From the NCBI GenBank assembly GCA_964601355.1, contig CAZRNB010000090.1, positions 1-12,856 of the forward strand: DNA of 12,856 bases. Reading direction: 5' to 3'. Under the pieces are notes generated by a model, which saw nothing but the letters and a program-made list of their open reading frames with translations, did no database searches and was not told where the DNA came from. Within the stretch, counting starts at the first letter, position 1. Every line of letters starts with the position of its first letter. Made by a program: the position numbers and the translations under genes. Shown here piece by piece: positions 1 through 6,909 of this stretch. Origin of the DNA: CAZRNB01 sp964601355 (GTDB lineage: Bacteria; Planctomycetota; Phycisphaerae; Sedimentisphaerales; Anaerobacaceae).

Positions 1-63
1 TCCTGTTCATACCTCGCGAAATAGCGTCTGCTCTTATTTCACGGGTTAAATCCAATAATTTAC

Positions 64-92
64 TTGACACTTAACATTTATTATTGTATAAT
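64..92 (+). promoter_or_regulatory. Perfect-consensus sigma-70 promoter
   Basis: TTGACA at 64-69 and TATAAT at 87-92 are separated by exactly 17 bases, so both hexamers and the spacing match the housekeeping consensus. Transcription would start near base 99 and run right into the repeat block at 160-590. No conserved gene lies downstream on this strand before the 3' end of obgE, which is transcribed in the opposite direction. This is the strongest promoter by sequence in the window. Confidence 0.7.
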
Positions 93-162
93 ATATATCG
101 AACTAATGGACTGTTCATAGTTAATAGTTCGTAGTCAATCGTAAATTAGGGGGAGATTATTG

Positions 163-267
163 ATGGCCGCAGAATCACAAATCTTCGCCAATAAGCAAAA
201 TGAGCAAAAATCCAATAAATGGCGAAGGCAATACAACAAAATGAGGCAAATTAGATGGGAAAATTGA
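163..267 (+). CDS. Tiny hypothetical reading frame, 34 codons, downstream of the consensus promoter
   Basis: An ATG at 163 is preceded by a purine-rich AGGGGGAG (148-155) with a 7-base gap, a believable ribosome binding site, and lies about 64 bases below the predicted start of the 64-92 promoter. The 34-residue product is basic and rich in Asn, Gln, Lys and Arg (starts MAAESQIFANKQ, ends RQIRWEN). I recognise no family, signal peptide or membrane segment. Its composition resembles the repeat-derived peptides that follow, so it may be the first unit of a repeat element and not an independent gene. Promoter and RBS make translation possible; function is unknown. Confidence 0.25.
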   Translation: MAAESQIFANKQNEQKSNKWRRQYNKMRQIRWEN

Positions 268-455
268 CACTAATTATGCAAAACAAAGCCAATTTTCAAA
301 ACAGAAGACAGAAAACAGAAGACAGAAAACAGAGGTTTACCCGCCTCTGGCGGGACAGAAGACAGCAAAATCAGGGAAAATCCACGCCCAAACTACGTTT
401 GAGCGTGCCACCCAGTCGTACAAAGCTAAGCAGCGTTGCGTTAATGAACTGAATT

Positions 456-590
456 ATGCAAAACAAAGCCAATTTGCTTAAGGCCCAAATGAATGTAAAT
501 TCACTTTTGACAAAGGAATATGAAAATGAGCGCCTTCGCAGGCCGCCTGGAAAACAAACCCAAACAAAGCCAATTTCGCAGAAACGTTAG
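456..590 (+). CDS. Repeat-derived reading frame, 44 codons (doubtful gene)
   Basis: An ATG at 456 opens 44 codons ending in TAG at 588-590. The product begins MQNKANLLKAQMNVN, continues through LLTKEYENERLRRPPGK, and ends KPISQKR. It has no signal peptide, membrane segment or known domain, and no Shine-Dalgarno sequence precedes the ATG. The start lies inside the second copy of the 24-base repeat, and the 3' end contains the third core copy in a different reading frame, which argues that the DNA and not the peptide is what is being repeated. I give it as a candidate because such peptides recur in related genomes by my recollection; a non-coding repeat is more likely. Confidence 0.2.
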   Translation: MQNKANLLKAQMNVNSLLTKEYENERLRRPPGKQTQTKPISQKR

Positions 591-602
591 TTGATTAGTG
601 AA

Positions 603-690
603 TTGGTGATTGGTGATTTGGAGACAGAATAAGGGTATCAGATAATCAGGGTAACAGGGTGCAGGATATTAGGATAACAGGAAATCAGGA
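603..690. repeat. Low-complexity short imperfect repeats downstream of obgE
   Basis: The stretch contains imperfect iterations of GGTGATT (603-619) and of ATCAGG/AACAGG-type units (638-690). It carries no credible gene. It lies just 3' of the obgE stop (obgE runs on the minus strand), so it could form the 3' untranslated region of the obgE message, but no terminator-like hairpin with a T tract is visible in it. Confidence 0.4.
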
Positions 691-694
691 GATA

Positions 695-714
695 GAAGTT
701 TACCCGCCGGAGGT
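695..714. repeat. Second copy of the TTTACCCGCC repeat, overlapping the obgE stop codon
   Basis: GAAGTTTACCCGCC at 695-708 matches GAGGTTTACCCGCC at 332-345 with one mismatch, and both are followed by three variable bases and a G-rich complement (GGTGGT here, GGCGGG at 349-354). The copy supplies the obgE stop (TAA, complement of 700-702) and its last residues (TTSGG). Confidence 0.5.
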
Positions 715-1707
715 GGTTTTGACCTTCTGCCACAAGGTTTCAATTAGTTCTTTGATTCCGGAACCGGTAACTGCTGAGATTTCGTATATTGTTTTATTTA
801 ACTTCTTTTTAAGTTTCTTAACTGTTTTTCCCGCCGGATCGAGGTCAATTTTGTTAGCAACGATTACCTCATCTTTTTCTGCTAAGGACTTGCTGTATAA
901 TTCCAGCTCCCGGCGTATCCGGTGGTAATTTTCAGCCGGGTCGGAGCCGTCTATCGGCATTATATCAAGAATGTGCACTAAAATTTTGGTTCTTTCAATG
1001 TGCCTTAAAAATTCATGCCCGAGTCCGGCTCCTTTATGAGCGCCCTCGATTAGGCCGGGAATGTCAGCCATGACGAATCGGCGGAAATCGCTTAGTTCAA
1101 CAATGCCGAGCACCGGCTCGGTTGTAGTAAATGGATAATCGGCGATCTTCGGTCTTGCGGCTGAGCAGCGGGAAATTAAAGTGCTTTTGCCGGCGTTGGG
1201 CAGGCCGACCAGCCCAATGTCGGCGATGAGTTTAAGCTCAAGCCGAATTTTTCTTTTCTGCCCTTTTTGGCCTTGCTCAGCATACCTCGGTGCCTGATTG
1301 ACCGGCGTGGCAAAGGCCTTATTGCCTTTTCCACCTTTTCCGCCTCGACAGACACATACCTTCAAACCTACTTCGTTAAGGTCTTTCAAAAGCAGATTCA
1401 GGTCAGCATCGTAAATGAGCGTGCCGGGCGGAACGGGGATCACCAGGTCACGGCCATCTGCACCATGCCTGTTACTTCCGGAGCCTTGCCGGCCATTCTC
1501 CGCATGCCAATGATATTTGCCGGTAAAATCCATTAAGGTATCGAGGTTTTCTACCGACTGGAAATAGACACTGCCCCCCCTTCCCCCATCGCCGCCGTCA
1601 GGGCCGCCCTTCGGGATGTACTTTTCACGCCGAAAGCCGACGCAGCCGTTGCCGCCGTCTCCCGCCCTGATCCAGATTTGCGCCTCATCAATAAACATAA
1701 TTTTCAT
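700..1707 (-). CDS. obgE: Obg GTPase (50S ribosome assembly)
   Basis: Obg (CgtA) is a cytoplasmic GTPase that binds pre-50S particles and helps 50S maturation, and is tied to the stringent response. The 335-residue product has the glycine-rich Obg fold at about 1-160 (AGDGGNG at 15-21, GGPDGGDGGRGG at 34-45) and then the G domain: Walker A/G1 GLPNAGKS (168-175), switch I YPFTTTEP (191-198), G3 DIPG (215-218), G4 NKID (285-288) and G5 SAVTG (311-315). The C-terminal OCT domain of some Obg proteins is absent, as in many phyla. Two starts are possible: Met1 (1707) or Met4 (1698), the second giving the usual MFIDEA beginning; neither has a clear RBS. It lies 72 bases below rpmA, beyond a terminator-like hairpin, so expression probably depends on read-through or on a weak local promoter. 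The last residues fall in a dispersed repeat. Confidence 0.97.
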   Translation of the reverse strand: MKIMFIDEAQIWIRAGDGGNGCVGFRREKYIPKGGPDGGDGGRGGSVYFQSVENLDTLMDFTGKYHWHAENGRQGSGSNRHGADGRDLVIPVPPGTLIYDADLNLLLKDLNEVGLKVCVCRGGKGGKGNKAFATPVNQAPRYAEQGQKGQKRKIRLELKLIADIGLVGLPNAGKSTLISRCSAARPKIADYPFTTTEPVLGIVELSDFRRFVMADIPGLIEGAHKGAGLGHEFLRHIERTKILVHILDIMPIDGSDPAENYHRIRRELELYSKSLAEKDEVIVANKIDLDPAGKTVKKLKKKLNKTIYEISAVTGSGIKELIETLWQKVKTTSGG

Positions 1708-1727
1708 AATGCGTACCGCGTTTATAT

Positions 1728-1760
1728 AAAAAAAGGATGGTAAATTACCATCCTTTTTTT
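1728..1760. terminator. Bidirectional terminator-like hairpin between rpmA and obgE
   Basis: GGATGGTAA (1735-1743) pairs perfectly with TTACCATCC (1745-1753); it is flanked by seven A residues on the left and seven T residues on the right, so it reads as an intrinsic terminator on either strand. On the minus strand it sits after the rpmA stop and before the obgE start. It would reduce transcription into obgE relative to the abundant ribosomal protein. Confidence 0.75.
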
Positions 1761-1779
1761 ATTAGTTGCTCAGGTTTCA

Positions 1780-2013
1780 TTAGACTACATGAATTTTTTT
1801 TCCCTGGAAGCGTATTGTTCCATCTGCTGTGGCGAATAATGTAAAGTCCCTGCCTACGCCGACATTGAAGCCGGCAAAGAATTTAGTTCCGCACTGCCGA
1901 ACAATAATTGAGCCGGCTTTTACCGCCTGGCCGCCGAACAGCTTTACGCCTCTATATTGAGGATTGCTGTCTCTGCCGTTCCTCGTAGAACCTTGTCCCT
2001 TTTTATGCGCCAT
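1780..2013 (-). CDS. rpmA: 50S ribosomal protein L27
   Basis: L27 is a small, basic protein of the large subunit whose N-terminal tail reaches towards the peptidyl-transferase centre. The 77-residue product has the family signature: MAHKKGQGSTRNGRDSNPQY at the N terminus, FGGQAVKAGSIIVRQCGTKF in the middle and GVGRDFTLFATADGTIRF near the end. The usual length is about 84-95, so this one is at the short end. The N terminus starts directly with AHKKG, with no Firmicutes-type cleaved extension. An AGAGGT ribosome binding site (complement of 2022-2027) lies 8 bases before the ATG, and a good promoter lies at 2068-2096. The usual upstream partner rplU (L21) is not here: the next upstream gene is a thioredoxin-like protein on the same strand. 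Confidence 0.97.
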   Translation of the reverse strand: MAHKKGQGSTRNGRDSNPQYRGVKLFGGQAVKAGSIIVRQCGTKFFAGFNVGVGRDFTLFATADGTIRFQGKKIHVV

Positions 2014-2067
2014 GAATAATAACCTCTAATTCAGTACAAAACACAAACATAACAAAGCAATATTCCA

Positions 2068-2096
2068 ATTTTAACCACTTCGTCTAATATTGTCCA
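2068..2096 (-). promoter_or_regulatory. rpmA promoter
   Basis: On the minus strand, TGGACA (complement of 2091-2096) and TAAAAT (complement of 2068-2073) are 17 bases apart; each matches consensus at five of six positions. The transcript would start near 2061, leaving a leader of about 48 bases before the rpmA ATG. Its -10 lies in the ten-base string TTAAAATTGG, which also occurs upstream of rpmH. Confidence 0.65.
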
Positions 2097-2132
2097 GAGA
2101 AATCCCCGGTTTCTTACACGTTGCTCTCAGCC

Positions 2133-2804
2133 TCATTTGGCTTGCAGGATAGACCTGATTTCGTTTAACGACAACATACCAACAGTAGCAAGCTTTATTC
2201 GGCCCTGCGGATCTATAAAGAAACTACAAGGAACAGAATTTACCAGACTGAACGGTGCTGGTAAAGCTTCCTTGTTTGAAAAAACCGTGTAATTGATTTT
2301 CTGCTGAGCGATGAATGTATCCAGTACAGTGACGTCTTCATTTGATATAGCAAGCATGGCAAGTTGATCTGCGCCAAACGTATTTCGCAGCTCAACCAAA
2401 GATGGAATTTCCATTCTGCATGGTCCGCACCACGTTGCCCAAAAGATAATCATCACGTTCTTGCCGCGATAATCGCTCAGCTTGTGCTGCTTTCCGGTAA
2501 TATCTGTTAAGGTAACATCCGGTGCTGGTCTGCCGAACCAGACTTCAAAAGCCGGCCCCCAGGTCTTGGCAGCCTTAATGACCTCTATTAAACCCGGCCT
2601 TAAACCGCCGCCCACACCTGTAAGCGGGTTAGCCGCCAAGCCCTCGCCGACAGTCTGGTCGTAATCTTGCGGATTAATTTGCCCTTCATCTGTAGGCTCA
2701 ACAGATTTGGGTTTTACCAATGCCCATACCACTATAATAGCAACTATAATTGCCGAAATCAGTACGGCCACTAAAGGATTTTTTTGTTTATTTTGTTCAG
2801 CCAT
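2133..2804 (-). CDS. Membrane-anchored TlpA/ResA-like thioredoxin
   Basis: This 223-residue protein is a probable extracytoplasmic thiol-disulfide oxidoreductase held in the membrane by its N terminus. Residues 11-30 form a hydrophobic segment after a short polar tail (MAEQNKQKNP), giving an N-in anchor. A Gly/Pro-rich linker follows to about residue 85, then an AhpC/TSA-redoxin type domain (about 90-223) with the active site WCGPC at 125-129 and a cis-proline at 192 in SVPCSFFID. The TlpA family acts in disulfide reduction, often for cytochrome c maturation; no such genes are nearby, so the partner is unknown. An unusual feature is a third cysteine (Cys193) directly after the cis-proline. 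GGAGGA (complement of 2812-2817) lies 7 bases before the ATG, and its promoter is at 2842-2870. Confidence 0.9.
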   Translation of the reverse strand: MAEQNKQKNPLVAVLISAIIVAIIVVWALVKPKSVEPTDEGQINPQDYDQTVGEGLAANPLTGVGGGLRPGLIEVIKAAKTWGPAFEVWFGRPAPDVTLTDITGKQHKLSDYRGKNVMIIFWATWCGPCRMEIPSLVELRNTFGADQLAMLAISNEDVTVLDTFIAQQKINYTVFSNKEALPAPFSLVNSVPCSFFIDPQGRIKLATVGMLSLNEIRSILQAK

Positions 2805-2841
2805 TTAGTAATCCTCCATGCAATTACCTATCATTGCCGGC

Positions 2842-2870
2842 ACTATACTATGGGGAATATGATATGTAAA
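2842..2870 (-). promoter_or_regulatory. Promoter of the TlpA-like gene
   Basis: On the minus strand TTTACA (complement of 2865-2870) and TATAGT (complement of 2842-2847) are separated by 17 bases; each matches five of six consensus positions. The start would be near 2835, about 30 bases before the ATG at 2804, with the RBS between them. Confidence 0.6.
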
Positions 2871-2930
2871 GGTTAAATTACTAATTTTTTAAGATGTTCC
2901 TCTGATGTACTAAAAAAGTTGGAATTTTGC

Positions 2931-2960
2931 TTGACATTACCGCGGTTAATTTGGTACAAA
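2931..2960 (+). promoter_or_regulatory. Candidate promoter for the LamG protein gene
   Basis: TTGACA at 2931-2936 is a perfect -35 box, but the -10 is weak: TACAAA at 2955-2960 (18-base spacer, four of six matches). If used, it leaves a leader of about 350 bases before the start at 3320. It runs back to back with the TlpA-like gene promoter. Confidence 0.35.
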
Positions 2961-3319
2961 TTCTCTATATTATACTGAGGACTGCGATTTTATAGGACGC
3001 CATGTTTATATTTACAGAAAAATCACATCTCGCAATCGCATATAACAATATGCCCTTCGCAACAAAGGAAAGCAGTACAGTCAAAATACAAAAGTGCCGA
3101 TAAATAAGCTTATGATTTTGTAGGAAAAAAGTTAATTATTGGTTTCTTAGAGAATTGTTTAAGATAAGCCCTGTTAGGAACTTAAAACAGTAAAAAAGGT
3201 TCTCTTGAAGTTAGCATCTAACAAAGAAGATTATAACAGAGGCGAATTGAAAACAACAGAAGTTTTGGTTGGTAGCCAAAGCACTCTTCATTATTCTATC
3301 ATTTTGAAGGAGGTTTATT
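2961..3319. other. Long AT-rich leader region with no conserved gene
   Basis: No conserved coding region or recognised riboswitch is visible in this 359-base stretch before the LamG protein gene. A 33-codon frame (3002-3103) has only a weak RBS and no recognisable product. Small potential hairpins exist, such as GTTAG-cat-CTAAC at 3213-3225. The last bases hold an excellent ribosome binding site, AAGGAGG at 3307-3313, six bases before the ATG. The region may be an untranslated leader. Confidence 0.4.
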
Positions 3320-6300
3320 ATGAGTAAGAAATATAGTTATTTGTTTTGTTTTGTTTTGATGCTTGGTTTGTTTCTGACCAGCGCATCAAAAGCTTCCGAT
3401 CCGAATCTCGTCGGCTGGTGGAAGCTTGATGGAAATGCGAATGATTCGTCCGGCTACGGGCTAAATGGCACCGTATCTGGCAATCCGATGCCGACCTATC
3501 TGGCAGGTCCGACTTATGGCGCTGGTCTGCCACTTTATGCCGACAACAACTCAATCATCCTCAGCGGCAGTGCTACCGAGCAGCAGCATATAAATTTACC
3601 CATCGGGGATGTTATCTCTAAGCTGACTGACTGTACCTTCTCTTTATGGGTGAACTATCGCCAAATCGGTGGCGGCAACAGGAATCAACGCATCTTCGAC
3701 TTCGGCACCAGCACTACTAACTATGTGTCCCTGAGGCCACGCTATAGCAGCAGTCCCTCTACGCATTTTGAGATCAACGCTAATGGAACTGCACAGCGAG
3801 TAAGCTGGGGTCCCCTCGGCGCTGGGGCAGGTGGTTCAGTCATACCCACCTTTACCTGGACCCATATCGCTATAACGATCGACGATGTCAATAACATCTT
3901 CAGAATGTATATCAATGGCCGGCAAGTTAGTGAGGCTAACGGTACTAATGCTACACTTGCCCCTATAGATGTTGGAGTTACCACCGAGAACTATCTCGGC
4001 AGATCAATAGACCCTGGTGTTGAAGGTCCATACCTTCCAGGCTATCTGGATGATTTCCGCATCTATAATCGCACCCTAAAACTGGAGGATGTAAGGCAAG
4101 CGATGGGCATTCTGACTGCCACCTTCCCCGCGCCGGCAGATGGTGCTGTTCTTGCTGTGGGCACAACAGAATTGAACCTTAGCTGGGCTAAGGGAGCCAA
4201 TGCGGCTACAGTCAATGGCAGCCATCTGTATCTCGGTAACAACTGGGAAGCTGTAAATAATTCCGCACCGGCTGCGGATAAAGGCCTTATCAGCGGTTCG
4301 GCTTATGCTTTAACTAATCTTGTTCAAGATGTAACTTACTACTGGCGTGTCGATACAATTGATCAGGCTGGTACGATATACAGAGGTGATATCTGGAGTT
4401 TTATGATTCAGCCTCGAATTGCCTATTCTCCAAGCCCGGCTGACAGAGCAGAATATATTGCCCCTAAGACAACCCTTCGTTGGCGTGCAGGCACAGGAGC
4501 TGTTCTGGGACACAACGTATATATCAGTGATAATCTCGACGAGGTGACTAATGCAGCCACAGGCTCAACTGCACCGCCTTTCAGGATATTCTTAACTCCG
4601 ACGGTCAGCGATCCAAACTGGACACCAGCGAGATACGGATTTTCTCTTGCAATCAACAAGACATACTACTGGCGAGCCGATGAGGTCGAAAATAGCACGA
4701 CCATCCATAAAGGCCTGGTCTGGAGCTTTACGACCGTCTCCAGCGGTCCACCTGTTACCGACCCGAATCTTGTTGGATGGTGGAAGTTTGATTACGATGC
4801 GATCGATGCCTCTTTCGGGTGTAACGGTACTACCATTGGTAATCCAACTTATGATGCGGGTTACTTTGGCGGCTCAATTTATCTGAACAATGCTAACAAT
4901 CCCGATCCTGCTGACGACATTTATGCCAGCTTGCCCAATGGTTCGGTCATCTCTACACTAACCAACTCCACCTTCGCTATATGGGTGAACTGGATTGTGG
5001 GCGGCAATAACCAGCGAATTTTCTCCTTCAGCACTGTCCCTGCAAACTCCATGTATCTTGCACCTCGTGCTAGTTCCAGCGCACCGACACATTTCCAAAT
5101 TGCAACCGGTGGAGTTACGCAAATGGTTGGTTATGGCTCAAATGCGACCAACGCCGGCACCGTAATGCCTGCCAATGAATGGCACCATCTGGCCGTGACT
5201 ATTAACGCAGACAGTGACACCTTCACTCTATATCTCGACGGTCAGTCAGTCGGCAGTCTCACGGCTGCCACACTTACACCGAGCAGCCTCGGCGTTACTA
5301 CCAACAACTGGCTCGGTAGATCTGAAGACCCCACTCAGCAGCGGCAGTTTCAAGGCTATCTGGACGATTTCCGAATCTATGACAAGGCATTAACAGCAAA
5401 CGAAATAGCCCAGTTGATGGTACGTTTAACTGCTGCCGATATCTATCCTCATCACAATGATCCAAACGTCCCCGACACACCCACTCTCAAATGGGAAGCA
5501 GGGCAAAATGCTAACCAGCATGACGTGTACTTCGGCACGGATCAAGCCGCTGTTGCTGATGCGACTACCGCAACAGCAACTATATATCACGGCAGGCAGG
5601 CCCTTGATCAAACCACCTATACTCCCACTGAGCTTCCTCTTGCCTGGGGCCAGACCTACTACTGGAAGGTCGATGAAATTGAAGCAAATGGTACAGTAAA
5701 CAAAGGCAACGTCTGGAAATTCACAACAGCCAGCTTCATCGTGGTGGATGACTTTGAAACCTACAGCAATGAAGCCGGCACTACAATATACGAAACGTGG
5801 GCAGACTGCGTCGTGAATAATACCGGCATGACCGTGGGGCACTTAACCGGTAATTATGCCGAACGGGCTATAATTCGCAGCGGCCGCCAGGCTATGTATA
5901 TGCGTTACGACAACGATGGTTCCATAAATGAGGGCTATGGTCCTCCACTTGAAATAGTCGGAACGAAGCTTTACTCCGAAGCCGAACGTGAATGGCAGAC
6001 TCCACAGGATTGGACAATAAATGACGTTAATACCTTAAGGCTGTGGTTCAGAGGATTACTTCCTACTTACAGCACCTTCACAAAAGGGACAACAACCTGG
6101 ACGATGGGCGCACGTTGTACGGATATCACCGGCACGGCTGACCAACTCCACTTTGCTTATCAGAAACTCTCAGGCAACGTGACTATAACAGCGAAGGTAA
6201 TGGCACTGACTAACACCAGCGGCGCAGCTAAGGCGGGAGTGATGATCCGTGATACGTTAAACGCAGACTCGGCCAACGTAACGGTGGTTATGACGCCGAG

Positions 6301-6865
6301 CACCGGAGTTCTCTTCCGGTACCGTCCCAGCGCAGGCGCTACTACCACGCAGGTAGCTGCACAGACCCCCCTCACCGCTCCACAATGGGTGAAGCTGGAA
6401 CGTAACGGCAACACCTTTAGAGCCTATTATTCAGCTAATGGAAATGACTGGACACAGTTAGGCGGGCCGACTATGGTGAACCTGCCCGCTGATACTTATG
6501 TAGGCGTATGCGTTGCGAGCAATAACGTCAATTCAACGTGCACGGCTATATTCTCTAATGTCAGCCTAACGGGACCGGTGGAGCATAAGGACATAGGCAT
6601 AGCAAGCAACGTCCCTGAGCAGCTCTACATAGTGCTGCAGGATAGCGCCGGCAACAGCAGCCCGATGATCAAGCACACGAATCCTAATGCAACAACCCTA
6701 AACACTTACACGCTGTGGACTATTCCGCTGACAAATATTACCGGCGTGAACGTGAAGGCTATAAAGAAGATAATTATTGGCGTCGGCGACAGAGACAATC
6801 CAAAGCTCGGCGGCGCAGGTGATTTGTACATCGATGATATAGGAGTACGTCCATCTACGCCATAG
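3320..6865 (+). CDS. Large secreted LamG/Fn3-like multidomain protein
   Basis: The 1181-residue product has a signal peptide (basic MSKKYSY, hydrophobic 8-20, likely cleavage after SKA at 25). Domains in order: LamG/concanavalin-like 1 (about 27-262, DPNLVGWWKL to YLDDFRIYNR); two Fn3-like modules (about 266-364 and 366-474), each ending YYWR.D...G..WSF; LamG 2 (about 481-700, DPNLVGWWKF to YLDDFRIYDK); a third Fn3-like module (about 701-806); then a sandwich domain from VVDDFE (808) to YIDDIGV near the C terminus. That last domain is interrupted at about 922-1086 by a segment like DUF1349 (TADQLHFAYQ, AKAGVMIRD, WVKLERNGNTFRAYYSANG). LamG folds bind glycans or proteins; no catalytic domain, dockerin, PEP-CTERM or LPXTG signal is seen, so a binding or adhesion role outside the cell is an inference. 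The start is fixed by AAGGAGG six bases upstream. Confidence 0.92.
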   Translation: MSKKYSYLFCFVLMLGLFLTSASKASDPNLVGWWKLDGNANDSSGYGLNGTVSGNPMPTYLAGPTYGAGLPLYADNNSIILSGSATEQQHINLPIGDVISKLTDCTFSLWVNYRQIGGGNRNQRIFDFGTSTTNYVSLRPRYSSSPSTHFEINANGTAQRVSWGPLGAGAGGSVIPTFTWTHIAITIDDVNNIFRMYINGRQVSEANGTNATLAPIDVGVTTENYLGRSIDPGVEGPYLPGYLDDFRIYNRTLKLEDVRQAMGILTATFPAPADGAVLAVGTTELNLSWAKGANAATVNGSHLYLGNNWEAVNNSAPAADKGLISGSAYALTNLVQDVTYYWRVDTIDQAGTIYRGDIWSFMIQPRIAYSPSPADRAEYIAPKTTLRWRAGTGAVLGHNVYISDNLDEVTNAATGSTAPPFRIFLTPTVSDPNWTPARYGFSLAINKTYYWRADEVENSTTIHKGLVWSFTTVSSGPPVTDPNLVGWWKFDYDAIDASFGCNGTTIGNPTYDAGYFGGSIYLNNANNPDPADDIYASLPNGSVISTLTNSTFAIWVNWIVGGNNQRIFSFSTVPANSMYLAPRASSSAPTHFQIATGGVTQMVGYGSNATNAGTVMPANEWHHLAVTINADSDTFTLYLDGQSVGSLTAATLTPSSLGVTTNNWLGRSEDPTQQRQFQGYLDDFRIYDKALTANEIAQLMVRLTAADIYPHHNDPNVPDTPTLKWEAGQNANQHDVYFGTDQAAVADATTATATIYHGRQALDQTTYTPTELPLAWGQTYYWKVDEIEANGTVNKGNVWKFTTASFIVVDDFETYSNEAGTTIYETWADCVVNNTGMTVGHLTGNYAERAIIRSGRQAMYMRYDNDGSINEGYGPPLEIVGTKLYSEAEREWQTPQDWTINDVNTLRLWFRGLLPTYSTFTKGTTTWTMGARCTDITGTADQLHFAYQKLSGNVTITAKVMALTNTSGAAKAGVMIRDTLNADSANVTVVMTPSTGVLFRYRPSAGATTTQVAAQTPLTAPQWVKLERNGNTFRAYYSANGNDWTQLGGPTMVNLPADTYVGVCVASNNVNSTCTAIFSNVSLTGPVEHKDIGIASNVPEQLYIVLQDSAGNSSPMIKHTNPNATTLNTYTLWTIPLTNITGVNVKAIKKIIIGVGDRDNPKLGGAGDLYIDDIGVRPSTP

Positions 6866-6909
6866 CAGCCGGCTTAGGTTAATACTGCTTTAGTCTGTTT
6901 GAGTCAATT

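Larger units (their letters stand above)
160..590. repeat. Block of degenerate AAAACAAAGCCAATTT repeats with embedded hairpin
   Basis: A 24-base segment is repeated exactly at 272-295 and 452-475, 180 bases apart, and its 15-base core AAACAAAGCCAATTT recurs at 562-576. More degenerate AAAATGAGCAAA / AAAATGAGGCAAATT variants lie at 195-252. Inside the block, a 14-base unit ACAGAAGACAGAAA is in tandem at 301-314 and 315-328, and a 13/14 copy sits at 355-368 just past a CCCGCC-TCT-GGCGGG hairpin (340-354). The block reads through in short frames (255-452 and 456-590) giving peptides with QNKANF/QNKANL and KPIS motifs. I recall similar peptides as short 'hypothetical proteins' in Sedimentisphaerales genomes. 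This looks like non-coding repeat DNA that gene callers mistake for genes. Confidence 0.6.

Noticed and set aside
301..368. Possible CRISPR-like array
   Set aside because: The units are 14 bases in direct tandem without spacers, and no cas genes are present; this is a simple tandem repeat.
255..452. 65-codon plus-strand frame (starts MGKLTLIMQNKANFQ)
   Set aside because: It lacks a ribosome binding site, is built of the 24-base and 14-base repeats and crosses the CCCGCC hairpin; composition is low-complexity. I treat it as repeat DNA and not as a gene.
3002..3103. 33-codon frame (MFIFTEKSHLAIAYNN...) in the leader of the LamG protein gene
   Set aside because: Only a weak AGGA precedes it, there is no recognisable product, and short frames are expected by chance in 350 bases; kept only as a remark in the leader entry.
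5426..5842. 138-codon minus-strand frame inside the LamG protein gene
   Set aside because: It lies antisense to a gene with clear domain content and signals, shows no family features, and its Cys/Gly/Ile-rich composition is that of a shadow frame.
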